Shown one piece after another: positions 1 to 13,978 of a stretch of DNA of 64,000 bases; the stretch's first letter is position 1, and every line of letters begins with the position of its first letter. Origin of the DNA: Aquibium sp. ELW1220 (GTDB lineage: Bacteria; Pseudomonadota; Alphaproteobacteria; Rhizobiales; Rhizobiaceae); the NCBI RefSeq assembly GCF_030398385.1, contig NZ_JAOAOQ010000013.1:86263-150262 (forward strand), written 5' to 3'. The position numbers were made by a program, and so were the translations under genes. The notes below the pieces were generated by a model, which was not told where the DNA came from, did not search any database, and worked only from the letters and a program-made list of their open reading frames with translations.

Positions 1-4312
<4,312 letters not shown>

Positions 4313-4313
<1 letters not shown>

Positions 4314-5005
4314 TGGACGGCGCGGCCTACATCGAGCGGCGGGACAGGATCCGCACCTATTTCGACCGCACGGCGGTGGACGCCTGGAAGCGGCTCGCCA
4401 CCGAGGCGCCGCTCGGCCGCATCCGCGCCACCGTGCGCGAGGGCAGGGCGCGGATGCGCGCGGCCATGCTCGACATGCTGCCGCAGGACCTTTCCGGCTG
4501 GCGCGTGCTCGATGCCGGCTGCGGCGCCGGGATGTTCTCGGTGGAACTCGCCCGCCGCGGCGCGGACGTGACCGCCATCGACCTGTCGCCGGAGATGGTC
4601 GACTTCGCAGCACGGACCATGCCCGCCGACCTCGGGTCCGGCCGCATCCATTTCCTGTCGGGCGACATGCTTTCCGACAGGCTCGGCCGGTTCGACGCGG
4701 TGGTGGCGATGGACTCGCTGATCCACTATCCGCTTGCCGACGCCGCCGAGGCGCTCGCCCGCCTCGCCGCGCGGACCGAACGCAGCATCGTCTTCACCTT
4801 CGCCCCGCGCACGACAGCGCTGGCCGCCATGCATGCGGTCGGCCGGCTGTTCCCGCGCGGCGACCGCGCGCCGGCGATCGAGCCGGTCCGGCCGGAGGCG
4901 ATCGCCTCGCGCATCGACGCCCTCCCGGGCTGGCGCTCCGGCCGCACGACCCGCATCGGGCACGGCTTCTACACCTCCCAGGCGATGGAGGTCGTGCCAT
5001 CATGA
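4313..5005 (+). CDS. bchM: Magnesium-protoporphyrin IX O-methyltransferase BchM
   Basis: A SAM-dependent methyltransferase that makes Mg-protoporphyrin IX monomethyl ester, the substrate of the AcsF cyclase encoded 3.7 kb downstream. It has 230 residues, the normal family size. The SAM-binding motif VLDAGCGAG is at about residues 65-73, followed by the acidic loop AIDLSPEM. The start codon shares one base with the bchL stop (TGATG), and the stop overlaps the start of the next gene. The position directly after bchH-bchL is the usual PGC order. Confidence 0.97.
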
Positions 5006-6444
5006 GCAAACGCGGCGGCTTTGCGATGTCTTCGGCCTGGATCCGGCTCGGAAGCCGTTTCCTGCCCTTCGCCGATGCCGCGAGCGAGGGCCTGCCGCTC
5101 CCGCGCCTGCTGCGCCTGTCCCTGTTCCAGGTTTCGGTCGGCATGGCGATGGTGCTTCTCACCGGCACGCTCAACCGCGTCATGATCGTCGAGCTCGGAG
5201 TGCCGGCGACGGTGGTGGCCGTCATGGTGGCACTGCCGATCCTGCTTGCGCCGGCGCGCGCGCTGATCGGCCACCGCTCGGATACCTATCGTTCGCATCT
5301 CGGCTGGCGGCGCGTGCCGTTCATCTGGTTCGGTACGCTGCTGCAGTTCGGCGGCTTCGCCATCATGCCCTTCGCGCTGCTGGTGCTGTCGGGCGGCGGC
5401 GAGGCGGCGGTTCCCTATGCCGGCGAGATCGGCGCCGCGCTGGCCTTCCTGCTGGTGGGCGCCGGACTGCATACGGTCCAGACGGCGGGGCTGGCGCTGG
5501 CCTGCGACCTCGCTCCGGAAGACAGCCGTCCGCGCGTCGTGGCGCTGCTCTATCTCGTCCTGCTCGTCGGCATGTTCGTCTCGGCCATCGCATTCTCGCT
5601 GCTGCTCGCCGATTTCGGCCACGTCCTCCTCATCCAGGTCGTCCAGGGGGCTGCAGCGGTCACCATGGTGCTCAACCTCGTGGCGCTCTGGAAACAGGAA
5701 GGCCGCGACCCGCGCGTGACCGCGCACGACCGTTCGCGCCAGCCCTTCGCGGAAGCCTGGGCCCAGTTCGCCCGCGCGCCCGGTGCGCGGCGCCTGCTGG
5801 TCGCGGTGGCGCTGGGCTCGGCGGCCTTCGCCATGCAGGACGTGCTTCTCGAACCCTATGGCGGCGAGGTCCTCGGGCTTGACGTCGCCCAGACCACGCT
5901 GCTCACGGCGATGCTCGCCGGCGGCACGATCGCCGGACTGTTCCTGGCCGCGCGCGCGCTGGACCGGGGCGTCAATCCCTATCGGCTGGCCGGTGTCGGC
6001 GGCGTCTGCGGGATCGTCGCCTTCTCGCTCGTCATCGTCTCGGCGCCGCTGGAATCCGGCGCGCTGTTCCGGGCGGGTGCCGCCATGATCGGCTTCGGCG
6101 GGGGCCTCTACACGGTGGGGCTGCTGACGGCGGCCATGAAGCTCGGGCGCGCGACCAGCAGCGGCATCGCGCTCGGCGCATGGGGTGCGGCGCAGGCAAC
6201 GGCTGCCGGCCTGGCGATCGCGGTGGGCGGCGCGCTGCGCGACGTCGTCACCGCGATGGCGGCGAACGGCACGCTGGGCTCGGTCTTCCAGGGACCGGAG
6301 GCCGGCTACGGCGTCGTCTACCATCTCGAGATCGCATTGTTGTTCGCATCGCTCATCGCCGTCGGCCCGCTCGCCCGCTACGCGGGACCCGAGACGATCC
6401 GGCGGGACGGCGACACCTTCGGTTTGGCGGCATTTCCCGGCTGA
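5002..6444 (+). CDS. lhaA: LhaA/PucC-family light-harvesting 1 assembly transporter
   Basis: A polytopic inner-membrane protein of the BCD/PucC branch of the major facilitator superfamily. The family is needed for assembly of light-harvesting complexes, and the member between bchM and puhA is the LH1 assembly factor LhaA. The 480-residue product has many hydrophobic helices and the conserved segment GHRSDTYRSHLGWRRVPFIW early in the protein. ATGA overlap with bchM indicates coupling. It is called LhaA rather than PucC because of its place ahead of puhA and because no pucBA (LH2) genes are present here. Confidence 0.93.
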   Translation: MSKRGGFAMSSAWIRLGSRFLPFADAASEGLPLPRLLRLSLFQVSVGMAMVLLTGTLNRVMIVELGVPATVVAVMVALPILLAPARALIGHRSDTYRSHLGWRRVPFIWFGTLLQFGGFAIMPFALLVLSGGGEAAVPYAGEIGAALAFLLVGAGLHTVQTAGLALACDLAPEDSRPRVVALLYLVLLVGMFVSAIAFSLLLADFGHVLLIQVVQGAAAVTMVLNLVALWKQEGRDPRVTAHDRSRQPFAEAWAQFARAPGARRLLVAVALGSAAFAMQDVLLEPYGGEVLGLDVAQTTLLTAMLAGGTIAGLFLAARALDRGVNPYRLAGVGGVCGIVAFSLVIVSAPLESGALFRAGAAMIGFGGGLYTVGLLTAAMKLGRATSSGIALGAWGAAQATAAGLAIAVGGALRDVVTAMAANGTLGSVFQGPEAGYGVVYHLEIALLFASLIAVGPLARYAGPETIRRDGDTFGLAAFPG

Positions 6445-6467
6445 GGCCGGCAAAGGGGAGAAAGAGC

Positions 6468-7250
6468 ATGTATCCCAACGAATTCACCAGCTACATCGAC
6501 GCGGCGCAGGTGGCGCTCTACGTCTTCTGGCTGTTCTTCTTCGGCCTGGTCTTCTGGCTTCGCCGGGAGGACCGGCGTGAGGGCTATCCGCTGGAATCCG
6601 ATCCGACCGGCAAGGTGAAGGACCGCGGCTTCCTGCTGCTGCCGAGCCCCAAGACCTTCCTCCTGCGCGACGGCACCACGGCCACCGCTCCCAATTTCAG
6701 GCGCGACCAACGCCCCGTCGCTGCGGTCCGCGTCGGACCCTGGCCGGGCGCGCCGCTGACCCCGACCGGGGATCCGCTGGCCGACGGCGTCGGCCCCGCC
6801 GCCTGGGCCGAACGCCGCGAGGTGCCGGACCAGACCTGGGACGGCCACAACAAGATCGTGCCGACGCGCGTCGACGGGCATTACGGCGTGGCGTCGGGTG
6901 ACGTCGACCCGCGCGGCCTGACGGTCATCGGCCTCGACCGCAAGGCGGCCGGCACCGTCGTCGACATCTGGGTCGACCGTGCCGAGCACGTGATCCGCTA
7001 CCTCGAGGTCAAGGTCGACGTGCCTGGCATCAACAACGTGCTGATCCCGATGACGCTGTCGACGATCGAGGGATCCGATCTCTCGGGACACAGCGTCAAG
7101 GTGCGGTCGCTGAAGGCCGAACAGATCGGCAAGGCACCGCGCCCGGCGTCGGCCGATTCCGTCACCTTCCGCGAGGAGGATCGCATCTGCGCCTATTTCG
7201 GCGGCGGCCACATGTACGCGACGCCGCTGCGCTCGGAGCCGCTGCTATGA
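6468..7250 (+). CDS. puhA: Photosynthetic reaction centre H subunit PuhA
   Basis: The H subunit caps the cytoplasmic face of the reaction centre and gates proton delivery to quinone QB. The 260-residue product has the usual layout: a short periplasmic N-terminus, one transmembrane helix at about residues 13-32, then a large PRC-barrel-like cytoplasmic domain ending in GGGHMYATP. The ATG at 6468 is preceded by GGGGAG with good spacing. The stop overlaps the puhB start. Confidence 0.98.
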   Translation: MYPNEFTSYIDAAQVALYVFWLFFFGLVFWLRREDRREGYPLESDPTGKVKDRGFLLLPSPKTFLLRDGTTATAPNFRRDQRPVAAVRVGPWPGAPLTPTGDPLADGVGPAAWAERREVPDQTWDGHNKIVPTRVDGHYGVASGDVDPRGLTVIGLDRKAAGTVVDIWVDRAEHVIRYLEVKVDVPGINNVLIPMTLSTIEGSDLSGHSVKVRSLKAEQIGKAPRPASADSVTFREEDRICAYFGGGHMYATPLRSEPLL

Positions 7251-7924
7251 CACGGGAGCACGACGACTTCGCCTTCGAGGCCGCTCCCGGCCTGCCGGCG
7301 CCGCTGCCGCGCGGCGAACGCCTGCTGTGGCAGGGACGGCCGCAATGGACGGCGCTCGCGCTTTCGGCGTTCAGGCTGCGCGGCGTGGCGATCTACTTCG
7401 TCCTGGTCGGCGCCTGGCGCGCCGCCTCGGTCTGGGCCAATGGCGGCGCAGCCGGCGACATCGTCGCCGCCGCCGCCTGGGTGACGCTGCTCGCCGGGAT
7501 CACGCTGGCGATCCTGACGACGCTCGCCTGGTTCTATGCGCGCACGACGGTCTATTCACTGACGTCGAAGCGCCTGCTGATCCGCTCCGGCATCGCGCTG
7601 CCGATCACGCTCGACATTCCGCTGGCGCTCGTCGAGACCGCAGCCGTCAGGTCGGCTCCTTTCGGCACGTCGAGCATCAGTTTCGTGATCGCAAGGCCCA
7701 ACCGGATCGCCTGGCTGGCGCTCTGGCCGAACGCCACGCCTTTCGCCTTCAACCACCCGCAACCGATGCTGCGCGCCATCGCCGACGCGCCCGCGGTGGC
7801 GCCGCTGATCGCCGAGGCGATGGCCGCCACCGGACAGGGCACCGTCGGTCCGGCGGCACGCCTGCCCGGACGCGCCTCCGCCGTCGCGTCCTCGTCGCAG
7901 GGCGCCATCGGCCTGCCCGCCTGA
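7247..7924 (+). CDS. puhB: Photosynthetic complex assembly protein PuhB
   Basis: A membrane protein needed for efficient reaction-centre assembly in Rhodobacter. The 225-residue product begins with the family's GERLLWQGRPQW segment, then two or more hydrophobic helices (about residues 45-65 and 73-95) and a PH-like region containing YSLTSKRLLIRSG. The start overlaps the puhA stop by ATGA. The alanine/glycine-rich C-terminal tail is variable in the family. The position puhA-puhB-puhC is standard. Confidence 0.93.
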   Translation: MTREHDDFAFEAAPGLPAPLPRGERLLWQGRPQWTALALSAFRLRGVAIYFVLVGAWRAASVWANGGAAGDIVAAAAWVTLLAGITLAILTTLAWFYARTTVYSLTSKRLLIRSGIALPITLDIPLALVETAAVRSAPFGTSSISFVIARPNRIAWLALWPNATPFAFNHPQPMLRAIADAPAVAPLIAEAMAATGQGTVGPAARLPGRASAVASSSQGAIGLPA

Positions 7925-7937
7925 GAAAGAGACCGTG

Positions 7938-8387
7938 ATGACCCAGGCCATCCGCCAGCCCGACCCGCTCCGCCGCCCGGCGATCGCCTGCGGCGCCCTT
8001 GCGATGATGGGTATCCTGATCGCGGCCCTCTCGCCCAAATCCGAGGCTCCGATGCCTGCGGGACCTGCAGAGGTCACCCTGCCGATCCGTTTCACGGACG
8101 CGCCGGGCGGCATCGTCGTCGTCAGCGACGCGACGACCGGCGACCAGCTGGCGCGCCTGGGCGTCGGCGAGGGCGGCTTCGTTCGAACGACCGTGCGTGG
8201 CCTTGCGATGGCCCGCAAGAAGCGCGGCATTTCCGATGCCACGCCCTTCGAACTCGTCCGCTATCCGGACGGGGCCTTGCGACTGGTGGATCCGGAGACC
8301 GGACGGACCATCACCTTGAATGCCTTCGGTCAGCCGAATGCCGCAGCATTCGGTGCTTTCATCGATCAGAGGAGGGAACCGATATGA
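7938..8387 (+). CDS. puhC: Photosynthetic complex assembly protein PuhC
   Basis: A small membrane-anchored protein that influences LH1 and reaction-centre levels. The 149-residue product has one N-terminal transmembrane helix (about residues 15-32) and a soluble domain with [20 protein letters not shown], typical of the family. GTG (7935) and ATG (7938) are both possible starts; ATG is chosen, with a purine-rich stretch just upstream. The stop overlaps the next start by ATGA. Confidence 0.9.
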   Translation: MTQAIRQPDPLRRPAIACGALAMMGILIAALSPKSEAPMPAGPAEVTLPIRFTDAPGGIVVVSDATTGDQLARLGVGEGGFVRTTVRGLAMARKKRGISDATPFELVRYPDGALRLVDPETGRTITLNAFGQPNAAAFGAFIDQRREPI

Positions 8388-8686
8388 TCGAGCATCTTGG
8401 ACTGGGACGCGAGAAGATCGACGTCCGCTGCATCATCGAGATCGAGAACACCTGGGAAAGCCTGCATGCCCATGTCGAACTGGACGGCGTCGACGTCGGT
8501 CCGGGCGACGAGGTGCACGTGCAGGGCGGCGAGATCGTCGTGCCCTATGGCGAGCGCGTGACGCTCGAGCGGATGGCCACCGTCACCAAGGCCGCCGCGC
8601 CCGAACGCCTGTGGGTCAGGATGACCGGCGACTTCGAGTTCATGGAACTGCTGGAGTTCAGCTTCTCGTCGGGGAGGGCGTCATGA
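8384..8686 (+). CDS. Conserved PGC protein of unknown function between puhC and acsF
   Basis: A 100-residue, soluble, acidic protein with no signal peptide, membrane segment or catalytic motif that I recognise. It is strand-rich and hydrophilic, with a repeated V-D-V-G-P-G pattern near residues 35-45. A strong GGAGGG lies 7 bases before the ATG, and both ends overlap neighbours by ATGA. It is therefore translated in lockstep with puhC and acsF. From memory, an ORF of about this size sits at this place in other alphaproteobacterial PGCs. A role tied to the cyclase or to complex assembly is inferred from position only. Confidence 0.8.
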   Translation: MIEHLGLGREKIDVRCIIEIENTWESLHAHVELDGVDVGPGDEVHVQGGEIVVPYGERVTLERMATVTKAAAPERLWVRMTGDFEFMELLEFSFSSGRAS

Positions 8687-9747
8687 CCATCGAGAAACTG
8701 TCGCTGAAGGCGGCCGATACCGACGGAATGGCAGCGCAGTCGACGCTGCTCTCGCCGCGCTTCTACACCACCGATTTCGAGGCGCTCGACCGCATGGACG
8801 TGTCGAGCGTCCGGGGCGAATGGGACGCGCTGCTGCAGGAGATGGAGGACGATCCGAACCGCGGCCATTTCAAGCGCAACGAGGACTGGGACAAGATCGA
8901 CTTCGAGGCGCTGCCGGAAGGGCTGCGCAACGAGTTCGTCGACTTCCTGGTCTCGTCGCTGACGGCCGAGTTCTCGGGCTGCGTGCTCTACAAGGAAATG
9001 AAGAAGCGCGGCAAGAACCCGGAGATGGTTCGCCTGTTCGGGCTGATGAGCCGCGACGAGGCGCGCCATGCCGGCTTCATCAACGACTCGCTCAAGGAGT
9101 TCGGGATCGGCGTCAATCTCGGCTTCCTGACCAAGGCCAAGAAGTACACCTATTTCCGGCCCAAGTTCATCTTCTACGCCACCTACCTGTCCGAGAAGAT
9201 CGGCTATGCGCGCTACATCAACATCTACCGCCATTTCGAGCGGCATCCCGAGCGGCGCTTCCACCCGATCTTCAAGTGGTTCGAGAAGTGGTGCAACGAC
9301 GAGTTCCGCCACGGCGAGGCCTTCGCGCTGCTGATGCGGGCCAATCCGGACTATCTGAAGGGGATGAACCGGCTCTGGGTGCGCTTCTTCGTGCTGGCGG
9401 TCTATGCCACCATGTATGTGCGCGATCACGCCCGGCCGGAGTTCCACAAGGCGCTGGGCATGGATCCGACCGAGTACGACTACAAGGTCTTCCGGCTGAC
9501 GAGCGAGATCACCCGGCAGGTGTTTCCGCTGGTGCTCGACATCGACCATCCGCGCTTCCGCAAGGGGCTGGAGAAGCTTCGCCGCATCAACGAGAAGGCG
9601 GATGCGATCAAGGGCAACGGCATTGGCGCCCGGATCCGGCGCGCGGGCTGCGGCCTGTCGGCGGCGATGACCTTCGTGTCGCTCTACACGATCCCGACGA
9701 TCGAGAACGAACTGCCCGACACCAGCCGCATGCAGCCGGTGTGGTAG
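8683..9747 (+). CDS. acsF: Mg-protoporphyrin IX monomethyl ester oxidative cyclase AcsF
   Basis: The oxygen-dependent di-iron cyclase that forms the isocyclic E ring, giving divinyl protochlorophyllide. The 354-residue protein carries Glu96 and paired E-X-X-H iron motifs: EARH at residues 126-129 and EFRH at 207-210. No anaerobic cyclase (BchE) is seen in the window, which fits pigment synthesis in the presence of oxygen. The start overlaps the preceding ORF. Known cyclases of this type use a further partner (Ycf54 or BciE in some groups); the adjacent 100-residue ORF is a candidate only by position. Confidence 0.97.
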   Translation: MTIEKLSLKAADTDGMAAQSTLLSPRFYTTDFEALDRMDVSSVRGEWDALLQEMEDDPNRGHFKRNEDWDKIDFEALPEGLRNEFVDFLVSSLTAEFSGCVLYKEMKKRGKNPEMVRLFGLMSRDEARHAGFINDSLKEFGIGVNLGFLTKAKKYTYFRPKFIFYATYLSEKIGYARYINIYRHFERHPERRFHPIFKWFEKWCNDEFRHGEAFALLMRANPDYLKGMNRLWVRFFVLAVYATMYVRDHARPEFHKALGMDPTEYDYKVFRLTSEITRQVFPLVLDIDHPRFRKGLEKLRRINEKADAIKGNGIGARIRRAGCGLSAAMTFVSLYTIPTIENELPDTSRMQPVW

Positions 9748-9755
9748 GAGGCATC

Positions 9756-10589
9756 ATGTCCGGATACGCGGCGCCCGCCCTTTTCGCCCTGTTCGCCTGG
9801 TGGTTCTCCACCGGGGCGATCATCTGGCTGGACGGGCTGCCGCGCGTCACCTTCAAGTGGACCATGGCCGGCGCCACGGCGCTGGCCGCGGCCGGCTTCT
9901 GGCTGCTCTGGGCGTCGGCCGGCGGGACGGACGCGCACGACGCCTACCTCGCCTTCTGCGGCGTGCTGGCGGTCTGGGCCTGGCTCGAATCCAGCCTCTA
10001 TCTCGGCTTCGTCACCGGCCTGCCGATCGAACGCTGCGCGCATGACTGCAAGGGATGGCGCCATTTCGGCCATGCGCTGAAGGCAAACATCTGGCACGAG
10101 CTCGCCATCGTCGCCCTGTTCGGCGTGGTGCTGTGGATCTCGTGGGAGGCTCCCAACAAGACCGGGCTGTGGACGTTCCTGATCCTGTGGTGGATGCACG
10201 AGAGCGCGCGGCTGAACGTCTTCCTGGGTGTCAGGAACCTGAACGAGCACTTCCTGCCCGAGCACCTGGAATTCCTGAAGGGGTTCATGCGCAAGGCCGA
10301 CATGAACCTCCTGTTTCCGGTCTCGGTGACCGTATCCACCGTGGTGTGCGCGCTGACGGCCTTCGCGGCCTTCGGCGCAGAGACCGATTTCGAGCGCACG
10401 AGCATGATGTTCCTCACGACCATCATGGCGCTCGCCATCATCGAGCACTGGTTTCTCATCCTTCCGCTGCCCTTCGAGGCCCTGTGGAACTGGAGCCTGG
10501 GCTCGAGAGACCGGCCCGCGAAACCGCCGGCGGGCGCGCGCCGGATCAGCCCGGCCGCGAAGATCAAGCAACCGAGGCCGGCCGCATGA
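9756..10589 (+). CDS. puhE: PuhE-family PGC membrane protein
   Basis: A 277-residue polytopic membrane protein with about six to seven hydrophobic helices. It matches the conserved PGC protein PuhE (also called orf276), whose loss in Rhodobacter alters bacteriochlorophyll synthesis. Characteristic segments are [17 protein letters not shown] and [14 protein letters not shown]. The ATG at 9756 follows a TAGGAGG Shine-Dalgarno that overlaps the acsF stop. The place between acsF and hemA is typical. The biochemical activity is unknown. The Arg/Pro-rich tail after about residue 250 is cytoplasmic or disordered. Confidence 0.88.
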   Translation: MSGYAAPALFALFAWWFSTGAIIWLDGLPRVTFKWTMAGATALAAAGFWLLWASAGGTDAHDAYLAFCGVLAVWAWLESSLYLGFVTGLPIERCAHDCKGWRHFGHALKANIWHELAIVALFGVVLWISWEAPNKTGLWTFLILWWMHESARLNVFLGVRNLNEHFLPEHLEFLKGFMRKADMNLLFPVSVTVSTVVCALTAFAAFGAETDFERTSMMFLTTIMALAIIEHWFLILPLPFEALWNWSLGSRDRPAKPPAGARRISPAAKIKQPRPAA

Positions 10590-10651
10590 GCGGCCGCGCC
10601 GGACGACCAGGACCGGCAAGACCGCGTCCGCGCATGGAGGAGGACTGCCCC

Positions 10652-11866
10652 GTGAACTTCGAAGCCTTTTTCGCCACGAAGCTCGATGGCCTGCGCGGCG
10701 AGGGTCGCTACCGGGTCTTTGCCGATCTGGAACGGCAGCGGGGGACGTTTCCGCGGGCGACCCGCCATGTCGACGGCCAGACGCGCGAGGTCACCGTCTG
10801 GTGCTCGAACGACTATCTCGGCATGGGCCAGCACCCCAAGGTGATCGCCGCCATGCACGAGGCGATCGACCGCTGCGGGGCGGGCGCCGGCGGCACGCGC
10901 AACATCTCCGGCACCAATCACTACCACGTGCTGCTCGAGGCCGAACTCGCCGACCTGCACGGCAAGGAATCAGCGCTGCTGTTCACCTCGGGCTACGTCT
11001 CGAACTGGGCCGCACTCGGCACGCTCGGCTCGACGATCCCGGACTGCGTCATCCTGTCGGACGCCGGCAACCATGCCTCGATGATCGAGGGCATCCGCCA
11101 GTCGAAGGCCGAGCGCCGCATCTGGCGCCACAACGACGTCGAGGACCTCGACCGCATCCTGTCGGAATACGGGCCGGAACGGCCGAAGATCGTGGCCTTC
11201 GAGAGCGTCTATTCGATGGACGGCGACATCGCGCCGATCGCCGAGATCCTGGCGGTGTGCGAGAAGCACGGCGCGATGAGCTATCTTGACGAGGTGCATG
11301 CGGTCGGCCTCTACGGGCCGCGCGGCGGCGGCATCGCCGAGCGCGAGGGGCTGATGGACCGCGTGACGCTGATCGAGGGGACGCTGGGCAAAGCTTTCGG
11401 GGTCGTCGGCGGCTACATCGCCGGCTCGGCGGCGCTGTGCGACTACATCCGCTCGTTTGCGAGCGGATTCATCTTCACCACCGCCCTGCCGCCGCATGTG
11501 GCGGCCGGCGCGCGGGCCTCGATCCGGCACCTGAAGGAGAGCCAGATGGAGCGCGCCCGCCACCAGGAGCGGGTGCGCAAGGTGCGTGCGCGGCTCGACG
11601 CGATCGGCATCCCGACCATGCCGAACCCCAGCCACATCGTGCCGGTGATGGTGGGCGACGCGGCCAAGTGCAAATGGCTGTCGGACCTCCTGCTCGACAG
11701 CCACGGCATCTACGTGCAGCCGATCAACTACCCGACCGTGCCGCGCAAGACCGAGCGGCTGCGCATCACGCCGACGCCGTTACACACCGACGCCGACATC
11801 GACCACCTCGCCGGCGCCCTGTCGGAACTCTGGTCGCGCTGCGCGCTGGCCAGGAAGGTGGCATGA
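10652..11866 (+). CDS. hemA: 5-aminolevulinate synthase HemA
   Basis: A PLP enzyme that condenses glycine with succinyl-CoA, feeding the tetrapyrrole pathway (Shemin route of alphaproteobacteria). The 404-residue protein starts [11 protein letters not shown] and has the PLP-lysine motif EGTLGKAFG and the [13 protein letters not shown] aspartate segment ([12 protein letters not shown]). GTG at 10652 is preferred: it gives the family N-terminus and follows GGAGGAGG by about 8 bases. An in-frame ATG at 10634 would put that ribosome site inside the gene. A second, housekeeping copy may exist elsewhere. Confidence 0.96.
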   Translation: MNFEAFFATKLDGLRGEGRYRVFADLERQRGTFPRATRHVDGQTREVTVWCSNDYLGMGQHPKVIAAMHEAIDRCGAGAGGTRNISGTNHYHVLLEAELADLHGKESALLFTSGYVSNWAALGTLGSTIPDCVILSDAGNHASMIEGIRQSKAERRIWRHNDVEDLDRILSEYGPERPKIVAFESVYSMDGDIAPIAEILAVCEKHGAMSYLDEVHAVGLYGPRGGGIAEREGLMDRVTLIEGTLGKAFGVVGGYIAGSAALCDYIRSFASGFIFTTALPPHVAAGARASIRHLKESQMERARHQERVRKVRARLDAIGIPTMPNPSHIVPVMVGDAAKCKWLSDLLLDSHGIYVQPINYPTVPRKTERLRITPTPLHTDADIDHLAGALSELWSRCALARKVA

Positions 11867-11897
11867 CGGCCGGGATGATGGACGGGAGTTGGAGACG

Positions 11898-12485
11898 ATG
11901 ATGTCCGCCACCGCGATTTCGCAGCGGCTCGATCCGGCGGAGGAGACCATCGTCGCGATCGCAGGCGACGGGTCCTTCCTGCCGGTGTGCAAGCTCGACG
12001 CCCATTATCGCGGCCAGAAGCACCTCGCGGTGTCGGTCTTCGTCTTTGCCGGCGCCCGCTTGCTGGTGCAGCGCCGGGCGTCGGGCAAGTACCATTCCGG
12101 CGGCCAGTGGGCCAATTCCTGCTGCACCCATCCCAACTGGGCCGAGGCGCCCGCTGCCTGCGCCCGCCGACGCCTCCTGGAGGAACTCGGCTTCACGCTG
12201 CCGCTCTCGGCGCGCAACGTCGTGGACTACCGCGCCGACGTCGGCAACGGCATGATCGAGAACGAACGGGTCCACATCTTCGAGGCGCATGTTTCGCCCG
12301 CCGCCGCGGCCGGAGGCGCCGCGGCACTTCCGCTCGACCGCTTCGACCCGGCCGAGGTGCAGGCCGTTGCCTGGCTCGACCGGGACGAGCTGCACGCGGC
12401 GATCGCCGCCGACCCGCAGTCCTTCACCCCGTGGTTCCGGATCTATCTCGACCGCTGGAGCGAGCTCGGCCTGCAGGCCGCCTGA
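11898..12485 (+). CDS. idi: Isopentenyl-diphosphate delta-isomerase, type 1 (Nudix)
   Basis: Interconverts IPP and DMAPP, supplying precursors for carotenoids and the bacteriochlorophyll phytyl/geranylgeranyl tail. The 195-residue protein has the family motif YHSGGQWANSCCTHP and the Nudix-like RRRLLEELGF helix. A member beside hemA at the end of the puh operon is also known in Rhodobacter capsulatus. Tandem ATGs at 11898 and 11901 follow GGGAG and GGAG; either could be the start. A terminator-like hairpin lies 72 bases after the stop. Confidence 0.95.
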   Translation: MMSATAISQRLDPAEETIVAIAGDGSFLPVCKLDAHYRGQKHLAVSVFVFAGARLLVQRRASGKYHSGGQWANSCCTHPNWAEAPAACARRRLLEELGFTLPLSARNVVDYRADVGNGMIENERVHIFEAHVSPAAAAGGAAALPLDRFDPAEVQAVAWLDRDELHAAIAADPQSFTPWFRIYLDRWSELGLQAA

Positions 12486-12557
12486 GCCGGCCTCGCTCGG
12501 CTGACCCGGCTACGGCTCCGCCAACCTATCGCCACCCTTCATCGCCTGAGTTCGAAG

Positions 12558-12587
12558 GAGCCCGTGTCCCCACAGGGAAGCGGGCTC
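12558..12587 (+). terminator. Probable idi terminator hairpin
   Basis: GAGCCCG and CGGGCTC form a 7-bp stem, extended by an inner TCCC/GGGA pairing, followed by TTC. It lies 72 bases after the idi stop, so it could end the bchH-to-idi transcript. Confidence 0.55.
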
Positions 12588-12900
12588 TTCGTCGCTTGAT
12601 GCGATCGCGGCGGGAGACGGGGCGTTGGCCGCTGCTTTCGCCGGCCATGCCATGGGCGATGAGGCTCGATACCGGTGGAGGGCGGCCGCGCGGAAGGGGC
12701 CGTGCGGCAAGCGGTCTGCCCCGTGGCGACCTCCTCCCGGCGATCCCATCCTTGAAGACCCTCCGCATGCCTCGATGGGGCGGGAGGGGCGGCCGTCGGT
12801 GGTCGAGGCGGGTTCGACGGAGGCGGTCGGGCACCGTCAGATCGACGGGCGACGACCGCGATGCGCGGCGCCGGCCGACTGCGTCGTCGGGAAACGGCGA

Positions 12901-12932
12901 GGGCCCGGATCCTGCTCGGATCCGGGCCCTTT
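12901..12932. terminator. Perfect 12-bp hairpin between convergent operons
   Basis: GGGCCCGGATCC at 12901-12912 and its exact complement at 12918-12929 flank a 5-base loop, TGCTC. TTT follows on the plus strand. It lies 112 bases beyond the pufM stop (reading minus) and 415 bases beyond idi, so it may terminate or stabilise the puf transcript from one side and back up idi termination from the other. Confidence 0.65.
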
Positions 12933-13043
12933 CCTTCAGGACGAACAGGAGGGGACGTCCGTCCCGGTCGCGGCGAAGGCGTTGCGATCCCGCCTGTCGC
13001 CGACGTCGAACCGGGCTTCCGCAGGTCGCCCGGCCCGTTTCGA

Positions 13044-13967
13044 TCAGCCCGGAGCGAGCCCGTGCTTTACGCCCCAGCCGAACCAGTCGTCGACGACGGT
13101 TCCCGTGAGCAGGATGCCGATGCCGCCGGTCAGCGGGCAGAGGACGGCGAACCACCAGGCCCAGCGATGGATGGATTCCATCGTGGCGTTGAAGCCCATC
13201 GTCCAACGCCAGAACAGCGCCGCGCGCTCCGAGGCCGTGCCGCGGTCGACGATCTGCTCGATCTCGCGTTCGCCGCCGAAGCGGCTGACGGCCAGGATGG
13301 TCGCGCCGTGCATGGCAAACAGCACGGCCGAACCGTAGAGGAAGGCGATGGAGAGCGCGTGGAAGGGATTGTAGAACAGGTTCCCGTAAATCAGGGAGAA
13401 GTTGTTCGTCCAGTCCAGGTGCGGGAAGATGCCGAAAGGCACGCCCTCGCTCCACGATCCCATCAGCAGCGGGCGGATGAAGCCGAGCACGAGATAGAGC
13501 CAGATCGCCGAGGCGAACGCCCAGGGCACGTGCGTGCCCATGCCGAGCGCCCGGGCGCGGCGGTACATGCGGGCCCACCACAGCAGGATCGCCGAGGTGA
13601 GGAAGAAGCCGGCCATCAGCCACCATCCGCCTTCCTTCAGCGGCGGCAGGATGCGCAACCCGTGCTCGGGCAGGGGCGGATCGAGCGACAGCCAGAAGAA
13701 CTGCTTGATGAATTCCTGCGGGTCCCAGTTGACCTTGGCCAGCATGTTAAGGCCGATGATCTCGATGGCGACGAAGCCGCACATCAGCGATGCGAGGCCA
13801 AGCCAGCCGAGATAGATCGGGCCGATCTGCGCGTCGCCGAAGCGGCCGAACAGATGAACGAAGCGCGACTGCGTCTCGCGGTTCCAGATCCCGGCGGGGA
13901 TCGGCACGCCCATGTCGGGAGCGCCGCGCACCTGAACCCGGGTGAAGATGTTCTGATTCTCGAGCAT
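13044..13967 (-). CDS. pufM: Photosynthetic reaction centre M subunit PufM
   Basis: One of the two membrane subunits that bind the bacteriochlorophyll special pair, bacteriopheophytins and quinone QA. The 307-residue protein has five hydrophobic helices and the family segments [25 protein letters not shown] and [16 protein letters not shown]. The ATG at 13967 follows GAGGGAGGAG, and only 11 bases separate it from pufL. The protein ends at GLAPG, without the long extension of some M subunits. No pufC follows. Confidence 0.98.
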   Translation of the reverse strand: MLENQNIFTRVQVRGAPDMGVPIPAGIWNRETQSRFVHLFGRFGDAQIGPIYLGWLGLASLMCGFVAIEIIGLNMLAKVNWDPQEFIKQFFWLSLDPPLPEHGLRILPPLKEGGWWLMAGFFLTSAILLWWARMYRRARALGMGTHVPWAFASAIWLYLVLGFIRPLLMGSWSEGVPFGIFPHLDWTNNFSLIYGNLFYNPFHALSIAFLYGSAVLFAMHGATILAVSRFGGEREIEQIVDRGTASERAALFWRWTMGFNATMESIHRWAWWFAVLCPLTGGIGILLTGTVVDDWFGWGVKHGLAPG

Positions 13968-13978
13968 GGTCTCCTCCC

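Larger units (their letters stand above)
12486..13043. other. 558-bp gap between convergent idi and pufM
   Basis: No believable gene is seen here. Open frames on both strands are composition-driven and match no family I know. The gap holds two strong hairpins (12558-12587 and 12901-12929). In many purple bacteria pufC, the tetrahaem cytochrome subunit, would follow pufM at this place, but no CXXCH-encoding frame occurs in the gap. Confidence 0.6.

Noticed and set aside
12526..13626. A 366-codon minus-strand frame through the pufM 3' end and the intergenic gap, considered as a possible pufC or other gene
   Set aside because: It has no CXXCH motif or signal peptide and is out of frame with pufM; composition-driven.
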